Shown here: positions 52,591-60,865 of the stretch, one piece after another
Position numbering within the stretch: position 1 is the first letter of the stretch
Layout of the letters: every line of letters starts with the position of its first letter
Source of the DNA: Pseudooceanicola pacificus
Lineage (GTDB): Bacteria > Pseudomonadota > Alphaproteobacteria > Rhodobacterales > Rhodobacteraceae
Assembly (NCBI RefSeq): GCF_009789075.1
Contig: NZ_WNXQ01000003.1
Location: forward strand, 1 to 64,000
Direction: 5' to 3'
Length of the DNA: 64,000 bases
Notes under the pieces: generated by a model
What the model was told of the DNA's origin: nothing
The model's input: only the letters and a program-made list of their open reading frames with translations
Databases searched by the model: none
Program-made: the position numbers and the translations under genes

Positions 52591-53778
52591 TCAGGGGGCT
52601 TCGAGGATGCAGGCGCCGTCACGGGCCACGACGCGGCCGCCCTTCAGCACCAGCTTGCGTTTCGCGCGCAGGGCGACGGCTTCGGCCAGGGTCTCGCCCT
52701 CGACCAGCACGCAGTCGGCGCGGCAGCCGAGCCCAAGCCCGTAGCCTTCGGCCTCCATGATCGCGGCCCCGCCATATGTGCAGATGTCGAGCGCCAGCTC
52801 CACCTCGTCGTCGCGGCGCAGGTTGTTGCGCAGGCCGATGAACATGGCGCGCTCCAGCATGTCGGCATTGCCATAGGGGCCCCAGGTGTCGCGGATGCCA
52901 TCCGACCCGGCGCCGGTCAGGATGCCGGCGGCCCTCAGTTCCCGCACCAGCGGCACGGGGGCCGAGGCGGGGGCGGTGGTCAGGATGTGGATCCGTTCGT
53001 CGGCCAGCTGCGCCTGCAGGTCGGCCACATAGGCGCGGTCGGGGCTGCCCAGGCAGAAGGCATGGCTGATCGCCACCTTGCCCTGCATCCCGTGGGCGCG
53101 GGTCCGGGCGATGATCTCCTCCATCGAGAAGCCGCCCATGGCGTCGCGCTCGTGCAGATGGATGTCGATCGGCTTGCCGTGCTTCTCGGCCAGGCGGAAG
53201 ACGGCGTCGAGATGCCCCTTGGGGTCGCGCTCGATGCCGCAGGGGTCGATCCCTCCGACCACGTCGGCGCCAAGCGCCAGCGCTTCGTCCATCAGCTCGA
53301 CCGTGCCCGGGCGCGGCATCATCGAGGACTGCGGAAAGGCGACGATCTCGATATCCACGATCCCGGCCAGCTTTTCGCGGGTGGCCATCACACCTTCGAT
53401 CCCGGCCAGCCCGTGATGGGTGTCGACATCGACATGGCTACGGATATGGGTGGTGCCATGCGAGACCGACAGGATCGCCTGCCGCTCCGACTGCACCTGC
53501 GGGTCGAGCCCCAGCGAGACCTTCACCTCACGCTCGTTGGTGATCTTGTCGATCAGCCGCGGGCCGACCTCGTTGCGGTACCAGGGCAGGCCCAGCAGGG
53601 ACTTGTCGAGATGGGTATGCGCCTCGACCAGCCCGGGGATCAGGATGCGGCCGCCGCAGTCGATCACCTCGGCCGCGGGGTCCGAATTTTCGACGAAAAT
53701 TCGGTCGTGGATGGCCAGGTCGGTGAGGGCACCGCCCATCGGGCGGACATTCTTCAGGATCAGGTCAGTCATTGTCAT
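52591..53778 (-). CDS. Cytosine deaminase-like amidohydrolase
   Basis: A 395-aa CodA-like metal hydrolase. The metal motif is GLVEAHTHLDKSLLG, with RSHVDVDTHHGLAGIEG, DIHLHERDAMGGFS, ISHAFCLG and the catalytic Asp in GSDGIRDTWGPYGNADML, closely following the cytosine/isocytosine deaminase pattern. Two ATGs (53778, 53772) lie at the start; 53778 overlaps the OppC stop (ATGA) and was used. It deaminates an amino-heterocycle imported by the adjacent transporter; the exact base is not known. Confidence 0.87.
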   Translation of the reverse strand: MTMTDLILKNVRPMGGALTDLAIHDRIFVENSDPAAEVIDCGGRILIPGLVEAHTHLDKSLLGLPWYRNEVGPRLIDKITNEREVKVSLGLDPQVQSERQAILSVSHGTTHIRSHVDVDTHHGLAGIEGVMATREKLAGIVDIEIVAFPQSSMMPRPGTVELMDEALALGADVVGGIDPCGIERDPKGHLDAVFRLAEKHGKPIDIHLHERDAMGGFSMEEIIARTRAHGMQGKVAISHAFCLGSPDRAYVADLQAQLADERIHILTTAPASAPVPLVRELRAAGILTGAGSDGIRDTWGPYGNADMLERAMFIGLRNNLRRDDEVELALDICTYGGAAIMEAEGYGLGLGCRADCVLVEGETLAEAVALRAKRKLVLKGGRVVARDGACILEAP

Positions 53779-54746
53779 CTCAGTTTGGGATTGAGGGCAT
53801 CGCGCAGCCAGTCGCCGATCATGTTGACCGACAGCACGATCAGGCACAGCTGCACCGCCGGAAAGACGACGATCCACCAGAGCCCGGAAAACAGGTACTG
53901 GTTGCCGATCCGGATCAGCGTCCCCAGCGAGGGCTGGTCCGGCGGCATCCCCACGCCGAGGAACGACAGCGTCGCCTCGCTCAGGATCGCCAGGCCGAAG
54001 TTCAGCGTCGCCGCCACCATGATCGGCGTCAGGCAGTTGGGCAGGATGTGGTGCAGCATGATCCGCCAGGCCTTGACCCGGATCAGCCGGGCGGCCTGCA
54101 CGTATTCCTTCTTGCGCTCGACCATCGCGCTGGCTCGCACGGTGCGGGCATATTGCACCCAGGAGGGCACGGCGATGGCAAAGATCAGGATCGGCGCGGC
54201 CAGCACGTCCTTCAGCGCCGGGGGCAGGGCGGCGGTGGCCATGGCGGTGATCAGGATCGCGATCAGGATGAAGGGCATCGACAGCAGCACATCGCCGACC
54301 CGCATGATCACATTGTCGATCCAGCCGCCGAAATAGCCCGCGACCAGCCCCAGCGACAGCCCCACCGACAGCGCCAGCAGCACCGACGAGAAGCCGATCA
54401 CCAGCGAGATCCGCGACCCGTAGAGGATCGCCGACAGGATGTCCCGGCCCTGGGTGTCGGTGCCCAGCACATAGGGCGCCTGCCCGCCGGGCGTCCAGAG
54501 CGGCGGGATTTCGGCATTCCACAGCTCCAGCGCCGCCAGGTCATAGGGATCCTGCGGGGTGATCCAGGGCGCCAGGAGCGCCGTCAGCGCCACCAGCGCC
54601 AGCAGGCAGACCGCAAAGATCGCGCTGGGATGCGTGCTGAAGGAATGCCACAGGTCGCTCTCGCGCCACCGCGCCAGGCGCGAGGGCCGGGCGGGCCGGG
54701 GGGCCGCGATCGGCGGCGTCAGGGTCTTGTCGGCGAAATCGGTCAT
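53775..54746 (-). CDS. Dipeptide/oligopeptide-type ABC transporter permease (OppC/DppC-like)
   Basis: A 323-aa inner-membrane permease. The N-terminal cytoplasmic arm is followed by a first membrane helix (SAIFAVCLLALVALTALLAPW), LGTDTQGRDILSAILYGSRISL (OppC family hallmark) and the EAA-loop ARTVRASAMVERKKEYVQAA. GGAGACC before ATG 54746 decides the start over ATGs that overlap OppB. Partner of the OppB-like permease just upstream. Confidence 0.92.
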   Translation of the reverse strand: MTDFADKTLTPPIAAPRPARPSRLARWRESDLWHSFSTHPSAIFAVCLLALVALTALLAPWITPQDPYDLAALELWNAEIPPLWTPGGQAPYVLGTDTQGRDILSAILYGSRISLVIGFSSVLLALSVGLSLGLVAGYFGGWIDNVIMRVGDVLLSMPFILIAILITAMATAALPPALKDVLAAPILIFAIAVPSWVQYARTVRASAMVERKKEYVQAARLIRVKAWRIMLHHILPNCLTPIMVAATLNFGLAILSEATLSFLGVGMPPDQPSLGTLIRIGNQYLFSGLWWIVVFPAVQLCLIVLSVNMIGDWLRDALNPKLR

Positions 54747-54762
54747 CTCGGTCTCCGAAGGA

Positions 54763-55752
54763 TCAGCCATTGGCGCCGGCACGCGCCGCATCGTCGCGCA
54801 GGCGGGGATCGACCCAGGCATAGGTCACGTCCACCAGGGTGTTCAGCACGACGAAGATGAAGGATACGAGCATCAGATAGGCGGCCATCACCGGGATATC
54901 GACAAAGGTCACCGCCTGGATGAAGAGCAGCCCCATGCCCGGCCACTGGAACACGGTTTCGGTCACCAGGGCGAAGGCGATCAGGTTGCCGATCTGCATG
55001 CCGGTCAGGGTCACCACCGGCATCAGGCAGTTGCGCAGGGCATGGCGCCAGTGCACCCGGGCCACCGGGATGCCCCGGGCGCGGGCGAATTTCACGTAAT
55101 CGGTGCGCAGGGTCTCCAGCATCTCGGCCCGCACCAGCCGCATCACCAGCGTGATCTGAAAGGTCGAGAGCGAGATCGCCGGCAGCACCAGCGCCGCCCG
55201 CCCGGATGGCGTCAGCAGCCCGGTCGACCACCAGCCGATGTCCACCGTCTCGCCCCGGCCAAAGGCGGGCAGCCAGCCCAGGTTCACCGAAAACGCGAGG
55301 ATCAGCATGATCCCGACCACGAAACTGGGCAGCGAGACCCCGACGATCGAGCCGAGCTGCAGCGCATTGGCCAGCCGCGAATTCCGGTGGATCGCCGTGA
55401 TCACCCCCAGCGGGATGCCCACGACCAGCGAGATCGCCGTCGCCACCAGCACCAGCTCGAAGGTCGCCGGGAATCGCTCGCCGATCAGAACCATCACATC
55501 CTGCTGATTGCGATAGGAAATCCCGAAATCGCCCTGCACCGCATTGGTCACGAACCGGGCATATTGCGTGGCAAAGCCGTCGTTCAGTCCCAGCCTCTCG
55601 CGCAGCTCGGCGCGGTCGGCCTGGGTCGCCTGCTCGTTGACCATCATCTCCACCGGATCGCCGAAGAACCGGAAGATCACGAAGGCGAGGAAGGCCACGG
55701 CCAGCATCACGAAGGCGGCGTTGGCAGTGCGCTTGATGAGGAAGGCGAGCAT
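54763..55752 (-). CDS. Dipeptide/oligopeptide-type ABC transporter permease (OppB/DppB-like)
   Basis: A 329-aa permease with an N-terminal helix (IKRTANAAFVMLAVAFLAFV), FGDPVEMMV, GDFGISYRNQQDV, and the EAA-loop RLVRAEMLETLRTDYVKFARARG. GGAGAGAG precedes ATG 55752. It lies after the binding-protein gene across a hairpin-rich 250-base gap, which could tune the ratio of binding protein to permease. Confidence 0.92.
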   Translation of the reverse strand: MLAFLIKRTANAAFVMLAVAFLAFVIFRFFGDPVEMMVNEQATQADRAELRERLGLNDGFATQYARFVTNAVQGDFGISYRNQQDVMVLIGERFPATFELVLVATAISLVVGIPLGVITAIHRNSRLANALQLGSIVGVSLPSFVVGIMLILAFSVNLGWLPAFGRGETVDIGWWSTGLLTPSGRAALVLPAISLSTFQITLVMRLVRAEMLETLRTDYVKFARARGIPVARVHWRHALRNCLMPVVTLTGMQIGNLIAFALVTETVFQWPGMGLLFIQAVTFVDIPVMAAYLMLVSFIFVVLNTLVDVTYAWVDPRLRDDAARAGANG

Positions 55753-55869
55753 CGCTCTCTCCTGTCTGGCTGAACCCGGACACGGGCCACCCCGCATCCG
55801 TTGGAGCTCCCCCCGATCCAAAAGGATCACCCGATCCCTTCATCTCGTCGAAAATACTCCGGGGGGTGC

Positions 55870-55886
55870 GGGGGGCAGCGCCCCCC
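55870..55886. repeat. GGGGGGC/GCCCCCC hairpin
   Basis: Arms GGGGGGC and GCCCCCC around AGC, following an AAAATACTCCGGGGGG tract (55852-55866). I recall this pattern as a common intergenic hairpin in Rhodobacteraceae genomes, often near gene ends; it supports the host assignment and may stabilise or end transcripts. Confidence 0.5.
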
Positions 55887-55891
55887 GCCCC

Positions 55892-55926
55892 GGTCGGATC
55901 GCGCCAGCGATCCGACCATCTTTTTT
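55892..55926 (+). terminator. Hairpin with T tract oriented to the plus strand
   Basis: Arms GGTCGGATCGC and GCGATCCGACC around GCCA, followed by ATC and six Ts, look like an intrinsic terminator for plus-strand transcription. The genes on both sides are minus, so it would stop antisense or converging transcripts, or serve as an mRNA hairpin in the minus transcript. Confidence 0.5.
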
Positions 55927-55934
55927 GAATTCAC

Positions 55935-55995
55935 CGGATCGCGCCAGCGATCCGACCGTCCTCTCCGGACCGCCGGGTCGCGGCTGCGATCCGAC
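55935..55995. repeat. Further copies of the CGGATCGC hairpin
   Basis: A second copy of the same unit (CGGATCGC, GCCA, GCGATCCG; 55935-55954) and a degenerate third (around 55975-55995, GGGTCGCGGCTGCGATCC) follow the first. This makes a short hairpin array in the 250-base gap between the OppB gene and the binding-protein gene, like bacterial REP/BIME elements. Confidence 0.6.
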
Positions 55996-56002
55996 GGGTG
56001 GC

Positions 56003-57580
56003 TCAGCTGCCCGAGCCGATGCGCGCGTACCAGAGCCGCGGCTTGTTGTCGGGGAAGAGCGGCATCTCGGTGACGTCCTCCGTCACTGCCCAGGCCATCG
56101 GCTGCTGGTGCAGCGGGATCATGATGTGCTCCGTCTTCACGATGCCAAGCGCCTCGGTCTCCAGCGCCAGCCGCTTGTCGGTGTCCAGCTCGGATCCGGC
56201 CGCGTCGATCAGCGCGTCAAGCTCGGGAAAGGACCAGCCGCCCCAGTTGAACACGCCCGAATTGCCTTCCTTGGTGTGAAAGATCTGCAGCAGCGGCGAA
56301 TAGGCGTCCAGCATCGGCAGGGTGGCCCAGCCCAGGGTGTAGACGTCGGTCTTGCCACTGGTCCGCTTGGGGGTCTGCACCGCGCGGGGCGCCACATCCA
56401 GCTTGGGTGCCAGCCCGATGCGCGCCCACATCGAGGCGATGGCCTGGCAGAACTGCTCCTCGTTCACCAGCCCGTCGCTGACGCAGCTGAAGTCGAAGAC
56501 CAGGCCCTCGGGCACGCCGGCCCCGGCCAGCAGCGCCTTGGCGGCCTCGGGATCGTATCCGGGAACCGTATCCAGTTCCTCGGAATAGCCGGGGATCGGC
56601 GGGGCGACGGTGGCGCCGGCGATCCGGCTCTTGCCGCGCATCACCTTCTGATGGATCAGGTCCAGGTCGATCGCCTTGTAGAGCGCCTCGCGCACCTTCA
56701 CGTCGGCAAAGGGGTTCGGCTCGCCCGACACCAGCGTCTCGCGGAAGGGGAAGCCGATCATCACGGTGCGCAGGTCGACTCCTTCCAGCACGTTCACCCC
56801 GGGCGCGGCGGCCAGGCGCGGAAGGTCCTGCACCGGCGCGTCATTGGTGAAGTTGATCTCGCCCGACAGCAGCGCCGCCACGCGGGTCGCCGGAGAGGTC
56901 ACCGGCGTCAGTTCGATCCGGTCGATGTTGTGGCGCGGCGTGTCCCACCAGTCGGGGTTCACCACGAAGACGGTCTTGGCGTCGGGCTGGCGGCTTTCCA
57001 CGATGAACGGCCCGGTGCCGTTGGCATTGTAGGTGGCATAGCCCTCGACCCCCGCGCCGATGTCGGTCGGCAGTAGCGCGTCATGCTCGGTCATCCATTC
57101 CTTGTCGAAAATATGGATGTTTGTCAGATCATTGAGCAGCAGCGGATAGGTGCCGTTCAGCTTAATGTCGATGGTGTGGTCATCCACCACGGTCGAGCTG
57201 ACATAGGCCGGCAGGTTGCCCTTGAGCGGCGAGGTCTTGTCGCTGACCCGGGTCAGCGAGGCCTGCACGTCATCGGCGGTGAAGGGGTTGCCGTTGTGGA
57301 AGGTCACGCCCTCGCGCAGGTGGAACCGCCAGGTGACCTGATCGTCGAGGATTTCCCACGAGGTGGCCAGCGCCGGCTCGATCTTCAGGTCCTCGTTGTA
57401 GCGCACCAGCCCCTCGTAGACGTGGTTGAGCACGTTGATGGTGAAGCTGTCGCCATAGGAATAGGGGTCGAGCGAGCCGATGTCGCGGTTGGCGCCCCAT
57501 TTCAGGACGTTCTCGGCCTGGGCCGCGCCGGCCAGCACCGCGGCCGCAGCCGAGGCAAGCAGGATCTGTCTGAGTTTCAT
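56003..57580 (-). CDS. Dipeptide/oligopeptide-type ABC transporter substrate-binding protein (SBP_bac_5)
   Basis: A 525-aa periplasmic binding protein with a Sec signal (residues 1-22, ILLASAAAAVLAGAAQA). Family features are LKWGANRDIGSLDPYSYGDS, LNHVYEGLVRYNEDLKIEPA and WRFHLREGVTFHNGNPFT. GAGGGAC precedes the ATG. It heads the importer-deaminase operon and diverges from a GntR-type regulator across a region with repeated GGATAC motifs. Ligand could be a peptide, nickel-like chelate or a heterocycle; the deaminases suggest the last. Confidence 0.92.
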   Translation of the reverse strand: MKLRQILLASAAAAVLAGAAQAENVLKWGANRDIGSLDPYSYGDSFTINVLNHVYEGLVRYNEDLKIEPALATSWEILDDQVTWRFHLREGVTFHNGNPFTADDVQASLTRVSDKTSPLKGNLPAYVSSTVVDDHTIDIKLNGTYPLLLNDLTNIHIFDKEWMTEHDALLPTDIGAGVEGYATYNANGTGPFIVESRQPDAKTVFVVNPDWWDTPRHNIDRIELTPVTSPATRVAALLSGEINFTNDAPVQDLPRLAAAPGVNVLEGVDLRTVMIGFPFRETLVSGEPNPFADVKVREALYKAIDLDLIHQKVMRGKSRIAGATVAPPIPGYSEELDTVPGYDPEAAKALLAGAGVPEGLVFDFSCVSDGLVNEEQFCQAIASMWARIGLAPKLDVAPRAVQTPKRTSGKTDVYTLGWATLPMLDAYSPLLQIFHTKEGNSGVFNWGGWSFPELDALIDAAGSELDTDKRLALETEALGIVKTEHIMIPLHQQPMAWAVTEDVTEMPLFPDNKPRLWYARIGSGS

Positions 57581-57597
57581 GTCGGGTGTCCCTCGTG

Positions 57598-57704
57598 GAT
57601 TGTATCAGAGAATCGTCAAGATTGGATACGATGCTCTCTTGATGAGAGATTCGGATTTCAAATGCAACAAGATTGTATCCAATTGACCTGAAGATCTGGA
57701 TACG
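57598..57704. promoter_or_regulatory. Repeated GGATACAAT-type motifs, candidate GntR operators
   Basis: Four related sites: GATTGTATC (57598-57606), ATTGGATACGAT (57621-57632), ATTGTATCCAAT (57672-57683, the same motif inverted, with ATTG/CAAT arms) and TGGATAC (57698-57704). They span the divergent region between the binding-protein gene (start 57580) and the GntR gene (start 57724), as expected for a regulator that controls both. A CTCTC/GAGAG dyad at 57634-57648 lies between them. Confidence 0.6.
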
Positions 57705-57723
57705 CTATGCGAGTGCAAACGAA

Positions 57724-58431
57724 ATGAACAAGATGCCCGATCCCATGAGCGAAAAGACGACCCTGACAGACGCGGTGCACAACCTGCTGCGCCGCGCGAT
57801 CATCGAACAGGCGCTGAAACCGGGCATGCGGCTGCCCGAGGACACCGTGGGCGACCAGTTCGGCGTCAGCCGGACCATCGTGCGCCATGCGCTTGTGCGC
57901 CTTGAAAACGAGGGGCTCGTGGTCACCCGCCGCAACCGCGGCGCCTTTGTCGCCGAACCCTCGCTGGAAGAGGCCAAGCATGTCTTCGAGGTGCGCCGCT
58001 GCCTGGAAACCGAGGTGATCCGCCTGCTGGTCGAGCGCATGCCGTCGGACGGTTACGACCGCCTGGCTGCGCATGTGCGCAGCGAGCAGACGGTGCAGGG
58101 CAAGGACGGTCCGGTGTCGATTCGCCTGGCCGGGGAATTCCACGTCCTGCTGGCCGAGCTGACCGGCAACCATGTGCTGGCGCGCTATGTCAGCGAGGTG
58201 GTTCTGCGCTGTTCGCTGATCATGGCGATGTATGCGAAATCGCATTCCTCGGACTGCGCGGTGGACGAGCATTCGCAGATCATCGCCGCGATCCGCGACG
58301 GCGACACCGGCCGCGCCACACGGATCATGGAACACCACCTCGGCGCCGTTGCCGGGCGGGCGGAGCTGGAAAAGAAACCCGACAGCGTGCAGTCGATCCT
58401 GTCGCGCTATGGCAAGGAGCTCGCCTCGTGA
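57724..58431 (+). CDS. GntR family (FadR/FCD type) transcriptional regulator
   Basis: A 235-aa regulator. The winged HTH is at about residues 10-80 (LLRRAIIEQALKPGMRLPED, VSRTIVRHALVRLENEGLV), and the FCD all-helical domain follows with EVRRCLETEVIRLL, GEFHVLLAELTGNHVL and DEHSQIIAAIRDGD, whose His residues are likely metal or ligand contacts. In-frame ATGs at 57724, 57733 and 57745 are all possible. It diverges from the importer/deaminase operon and ends with a GTGA overlap to the flavin reductase gene. Confidence 0.9.
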   Translation: MNKMPDPMSEKTTLTDAVHNLLRRAIIEQALKPGMRLPEDTVGDQFGVSRTIVRHALVRLENEGLVVTRRNRGAFVAEPSLEEAKHVFEVRRCLETEVIRLLVERMPSDGYDRLAAHVRSEQTVQGKDGPVSIRLAGEFHVLLAELTGNHVLARYVSEVVLRCSLIMAMYAKSHSSDCAVDEHSQIIAAIRDGDTGRATRIMEHHLGAVAGRAELEKKPDSVQSILSRYGKELAS

Positions 58432-59087
58432 CCCATCACGCGCTGAATTTCGACGATCTGACCCCGCGCGAGGCCTACAAGGTCATGATCGGCACCATCG
58501 TGCCGCGCCCGATCGCCTGGGTCACCACGATTTCGGCCGACGGGGTGGTGAATGCCGCGCCCTATTCCTTTTTCAACTGCCTCTCCGCCGATCCACCGAT
58601 CCTGGCTCTGGGGGTCGAAAACCGGCCCGACCGGACCTTCAAGGACACGGTGCAGAACATCCGGATGACGGAATGCTTCACCGTCAACATCGTCGACCGC
58701 GCCAATGCGGGCCCGATGTCGGTGACGGCGGCCAATTTCGACGCCGAGGTGGACGAGCTGGAGATGGCGGGCCTGACCGCCGCGCCGGGCGTGCAGGTGC
58801 CCTGTCCGCGCATCGCCGAGGCGCCTGTCGCCTTCGAATGCCGCCGCTACGTGGGGATCCAGGTCAGTTCTGCGCGCGAGATCGTGCTGGGCCGAATCGT
58901 CATGGCCCATGTGCGCGAGGACGTGATCGACCTGAACACCTATTATTCCGACCACGCCCGGCTGGATGCCATCGGGCGGATGGGCGGCAACGGCTATGCC
59001 GGGACGCTGGATTATTTCGACCTGCCCACCCCCTCGGTGGCCGAGGTGATGGCGATGCGGGGCAAACGCGCGGCCTCGGGCGACTAG
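58428..59087 (+). CDS. Flavin reductase-like (DIM6/NTAB family) FMN-binding protein
   Basis: A 219-aa split-barrel flavoprotein. It has IVPRPIAWVTTISADGVVNAAPYSFFNC (flavin-binding start), KDTVQNIRMTECFTVNI and the C-terminal VGIQVSSAREIVLGRIVMAHV. Family members reduce flavin for a monooxygenase (RutF-like) or act on their own substrates. The GTG start overlaps the GntR stop (GTGA). No partner monooxygenase lies beside it. It may belong to the heterocycle pathway through shared regulation. Confidence 0.86.
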   Translation: MTHHALNFDDLTPREAYKVMIGTIVPRPIAWVTTISADGVVNAAPYSFFNCLSADPPILALGVENRPDRTFKDTVQNIRMTECFTVNIVDRANAGPMSVTAANFDAEVDELEMAGLTAAPGVQVPCPRIAEAPVAFECRRYVGIQVSSAREIVLGRIVMAHVREDVIDLNTYYSDHARLDAIGRMGGNGYAGTLDYFDLPTPSVAEVMAMRGKRAASGD

Positions 59088-59117
59088 GTCGCAGGCCCTG
59101 GGCCGGGGCAGGGGGCG

Positions 59118-59205
59118 CGGAAAAAAAAGCGCCCGGTTGCACCGGGCGCAGTCACGGAACGAGGGACAGTGAAAGGAAACGCCGAAGTTCCGTTTCGACG
59201 TCTCG
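59118..59205 (-). ncRNA. Putative small RNA with intrinsic terminator
   Basis: On the minus strand a -10-like TAAATGAT (complement of 59210-59217) precedes about 85 bases containing a CGGAAC/GTTCCG stem and ending at a very strong terminator. No open frame is present. It lies between convergent genes. It could instead be the 3' end of the rlmB transcript, which reads the same way from 143 bases upstream. No named family was recognised. Confidence 0.35.
59121..59149 (-). terminator. Strong intrinsic terminator, minus-strand orientation
   Basis: Arms GCGCCCGGT and ACCGGGCGC around a TGC/GCA loop, with eight As on the plus side that become a run of eight Us for minus-strand transcripts. It ends either rlmB or the putative small RNA. 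It does not have the orientation to stop the plus-strand flavin reductase transcript by the classical mechanism. Confidence 0.85.
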
Positions 59206-59291
59206 GTGTATCATTTAGGTAACGCCCACGAGCCTAGTAAGGACTTGTAATAGGAACGTGAACGTCGCGTGTGACGCAGGCCGGCGCCCCC

Positions 59292-60074
59292 TCAGCCCGC
59301 CGGGCGCACCGCGTAAAGCGCCACAGCCGCCGCGTTCGACACGTTGAGAGAGCCGAAGCTGCCCGCATAGTCGATCCTGACCAGGGCATCGCAGGTCTCT
59401 TTCGTCTTCTCCCGCAGTCCCGGCCCCTCGGCCCCCAGCACCAGCGCCACGGGGCGGTCGCGGCGGCCCTCGACGGCGGCCTCGATGCTCTGCTCCGCCT
59501 CGCCGTCGAGGCCCAGGACCAGATAGCCCATCCCCTGAAGCTCGGTGATCGTGTCGGCCAGGTTGCGCACCCGCAGGTAGGGCTGGCGTTCCATCGCGCC
59601 GCTGGCGGTCTTGGCCAGGGCGCCGGTCTCGGGCGCCGCGTGGTGGCGCATGCCGATCACCGCCAGCGCGCCAAAGACCTCGGCCGAGCGCAGGATGGCG
59701 CCCACGTTGTGCGGATCGGTCACGCGGTCCAGCAACACCACGCGCGGCGGCTCTCCCTCGCGGCCCAGGCAGCGGTCGGCCACGCTGCCCCAGTCCAGCG
59801 GCTTGACCTCAAGCGCCGCGCCCTGGTGGACCGAACCGGGGTCCAGCGGGGCGGGGAATTTGCGCGGGTCGGCCATCTCGGGTTCGATCCCGCCCTGTTC
59901 CAGCGCATCGCCCAGCCGGTCGGCGGCGTTGCGCGTCAGGATCAGGCGCAGTTTCTCGCGCTCGGGGTTCAGCAGCGCATCGCGCACGGCATGCAGGCCG
60001 AAGAGCCAGACCGTCTCGGCCGCCGAGGCCTTTTTCGCCTGTTCCTTCTCGACCACCCACTTCGGTTTCTTCAT
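59292..60074 (-). CDS. rlmB: 23S rRNA (guanosine-2'-O-)-methyltransferase (TrmH/SpoU family)
   Basis: A 260-aa SPOUT methyltransferase. The N-terminal substrate-binding domain has WLFGLHAVRDALLNPERE. The knot motifs are VVLLDRVTDPHNVGAILRSAEVFGA (motif 1), VALVLGAEGPGL (motif 2) and LNVSNAAAVALYAV (motif 3). It 2'-O-methylates a 23S rRNA guanosine (G2251 in E. coli) using SAM. It stands opposite the tRNA-Tyr gene. Another SpoU methyltransferase role is possible but less likely. Confidence 0.88.
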   Translation of the reverse strand: MKKPKWVVEKEQAKKASAAETVWLFGLHAVRDALLNPEREKLRLILTRNAADRLGDALEQGGIEPEMADPRKFPAPLDPGSVHQGAALEVKPLDWGSVADRCLGREGEPPRVVLLDRVTDPHNVGAILRSAEVFGALAVIGMRHHAAPETGALAKTASGAMERQPYLRVRNLADTITELQGMGYLVLGLDGEAEQSIEAAVEGRRDRPVALVLGAEGPGLREKTKETCDALVRIDYAGSFGSLNVSNAAAVALYAVRPAG

Positions 60075-60222
60075 GATCCGTCACCCGTTCCGCGCCGCGC
60101 ATGGGTGTCTGTGGCATCGCGGCGGTCCCGGCGCAAGTCCGGGGAATTTCCTGTTGACGCTTCCGGGCCCCCCGAGTAATCACCCCCTCACGATCCGCGA
60201 CCCGGTTTCCGGCGCGCGTTTC

Positions 60223-60306
60223 GGGCGACGAGCTGCAAGGTGCGGCAGCGGACTGTAACTCCGCCGGGGAGACCCATGCCTGGTTCGATTCCAGGGTCGC
60301 CCACCA
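60223..60306 (+). tRNA. tRNA-Tyr (anticodon GTA)
   Basis: An 84-base class II tRNA. The acceptor stem GGGCGAC pairs with GTCGCCC (60296-60302); D stem GCTG with CGGC; the anticodon stem GCGGA/TCCGC holds loop CTGTAAC with GTA at 60255-60257; a long variable arm with GGG/CCC stem is typical of Tyr, Leu and Ser; the T arm is CCTGG-TTCGATT-CCAGG. The discriminator A and CCA (60304-60306) are encoded. Confidence 0.97.
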
Positions 60307-60384
60307 CTCCCCCCTTCCACGCATGACACCGGATTCGCTGGGCAATTCCCTTGCCGTTGCCCGCGCCCCGGTTAAGGTGAGCGC

Positions 60385-60858
60385 ATGAGCGAAACCTATA
60401 CCGACGCCCAGCTGAGACGCATCCTGCAGCGCACCCGCTGCGTGGCCGTGGTGGGCGTGTCGCCCAATCCGGTGCGGCCCAGCTATTTTGTCGCGCGCTA
60501 TCTCAAGCTCAAGGGCATTCGCGTGATCCCAGTCAACCCGGGCCATGCCGGCACGACCCTGTTCGGCGAGACGGTGCGCGCCGATCTGACCGAGCTGAAC
60601 GCCCCGGTCGACATGGTCGACATCTTCCGCCGCTCGGAACATGTGCCGCCCATCGTCGACGCCGCGCTGGAGCATGTGCCGGGGCTCAGGACGATCTGGA
60701 TGCAGATCGGGGTGGAAAACCCGGAGGCGGCCGAAACGGCCCGGGCACGGGGGGTGGATGTGGTGATGAACCGCTGCCCTAAGATCGAATACCAGCGCCT
60801 GTTCGGCGAGCTGCGCATGGGCGGGTTCAATACCGGCGTGATCTCGTCAAAGCTCTAG
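60385..60858 (+). CDS. CoA-binding protein (YccU-like)
   Basis: A 157-aa Rossmann-fold CoA-binding domain protein. It has TRCVAVVGVSPNPVRPSYFV (nucleotide loop), GIRVIPVNPGHAGTTLFGE, VDMVDIFRRSEHVPPIVDAA and IWMQIGVENPEAAETARARG. These small proteins bind CoA in succinyl-CoA-synthetase-like folds, but their cellular role is not established. It lies next to tRNA-Tyr and converges on hisE. Confidence 0.9.
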   Translation: MSETYTDAQLRRILQRTRCVAVVGVSPNPVRPSYFVARYLKLKGIRVIPVNPGHAGTTLFGETVRADLTELNAPVDMVDIFRRSEHVPPIVDAALEHVPGLRTIWMQIGVENPEAAETARARGVDVVMNRCPKIEYQRLFGELRMGGFNTGVISSKL

Positions 60859-60865
60859 GGCAGGG

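Noticed and set aside
51184..54336. A 1050-codon plus-strand frame
   Set aside because: Antisense to two amidohydrolase genes and a permease gene; no recognisable motif, biased composition.
59121..59149. Terminator for the flavin reductase gene
   Set aside because: The A/T run is on the wrong side for plus-strand transcripts; it fits minus-strand termination.
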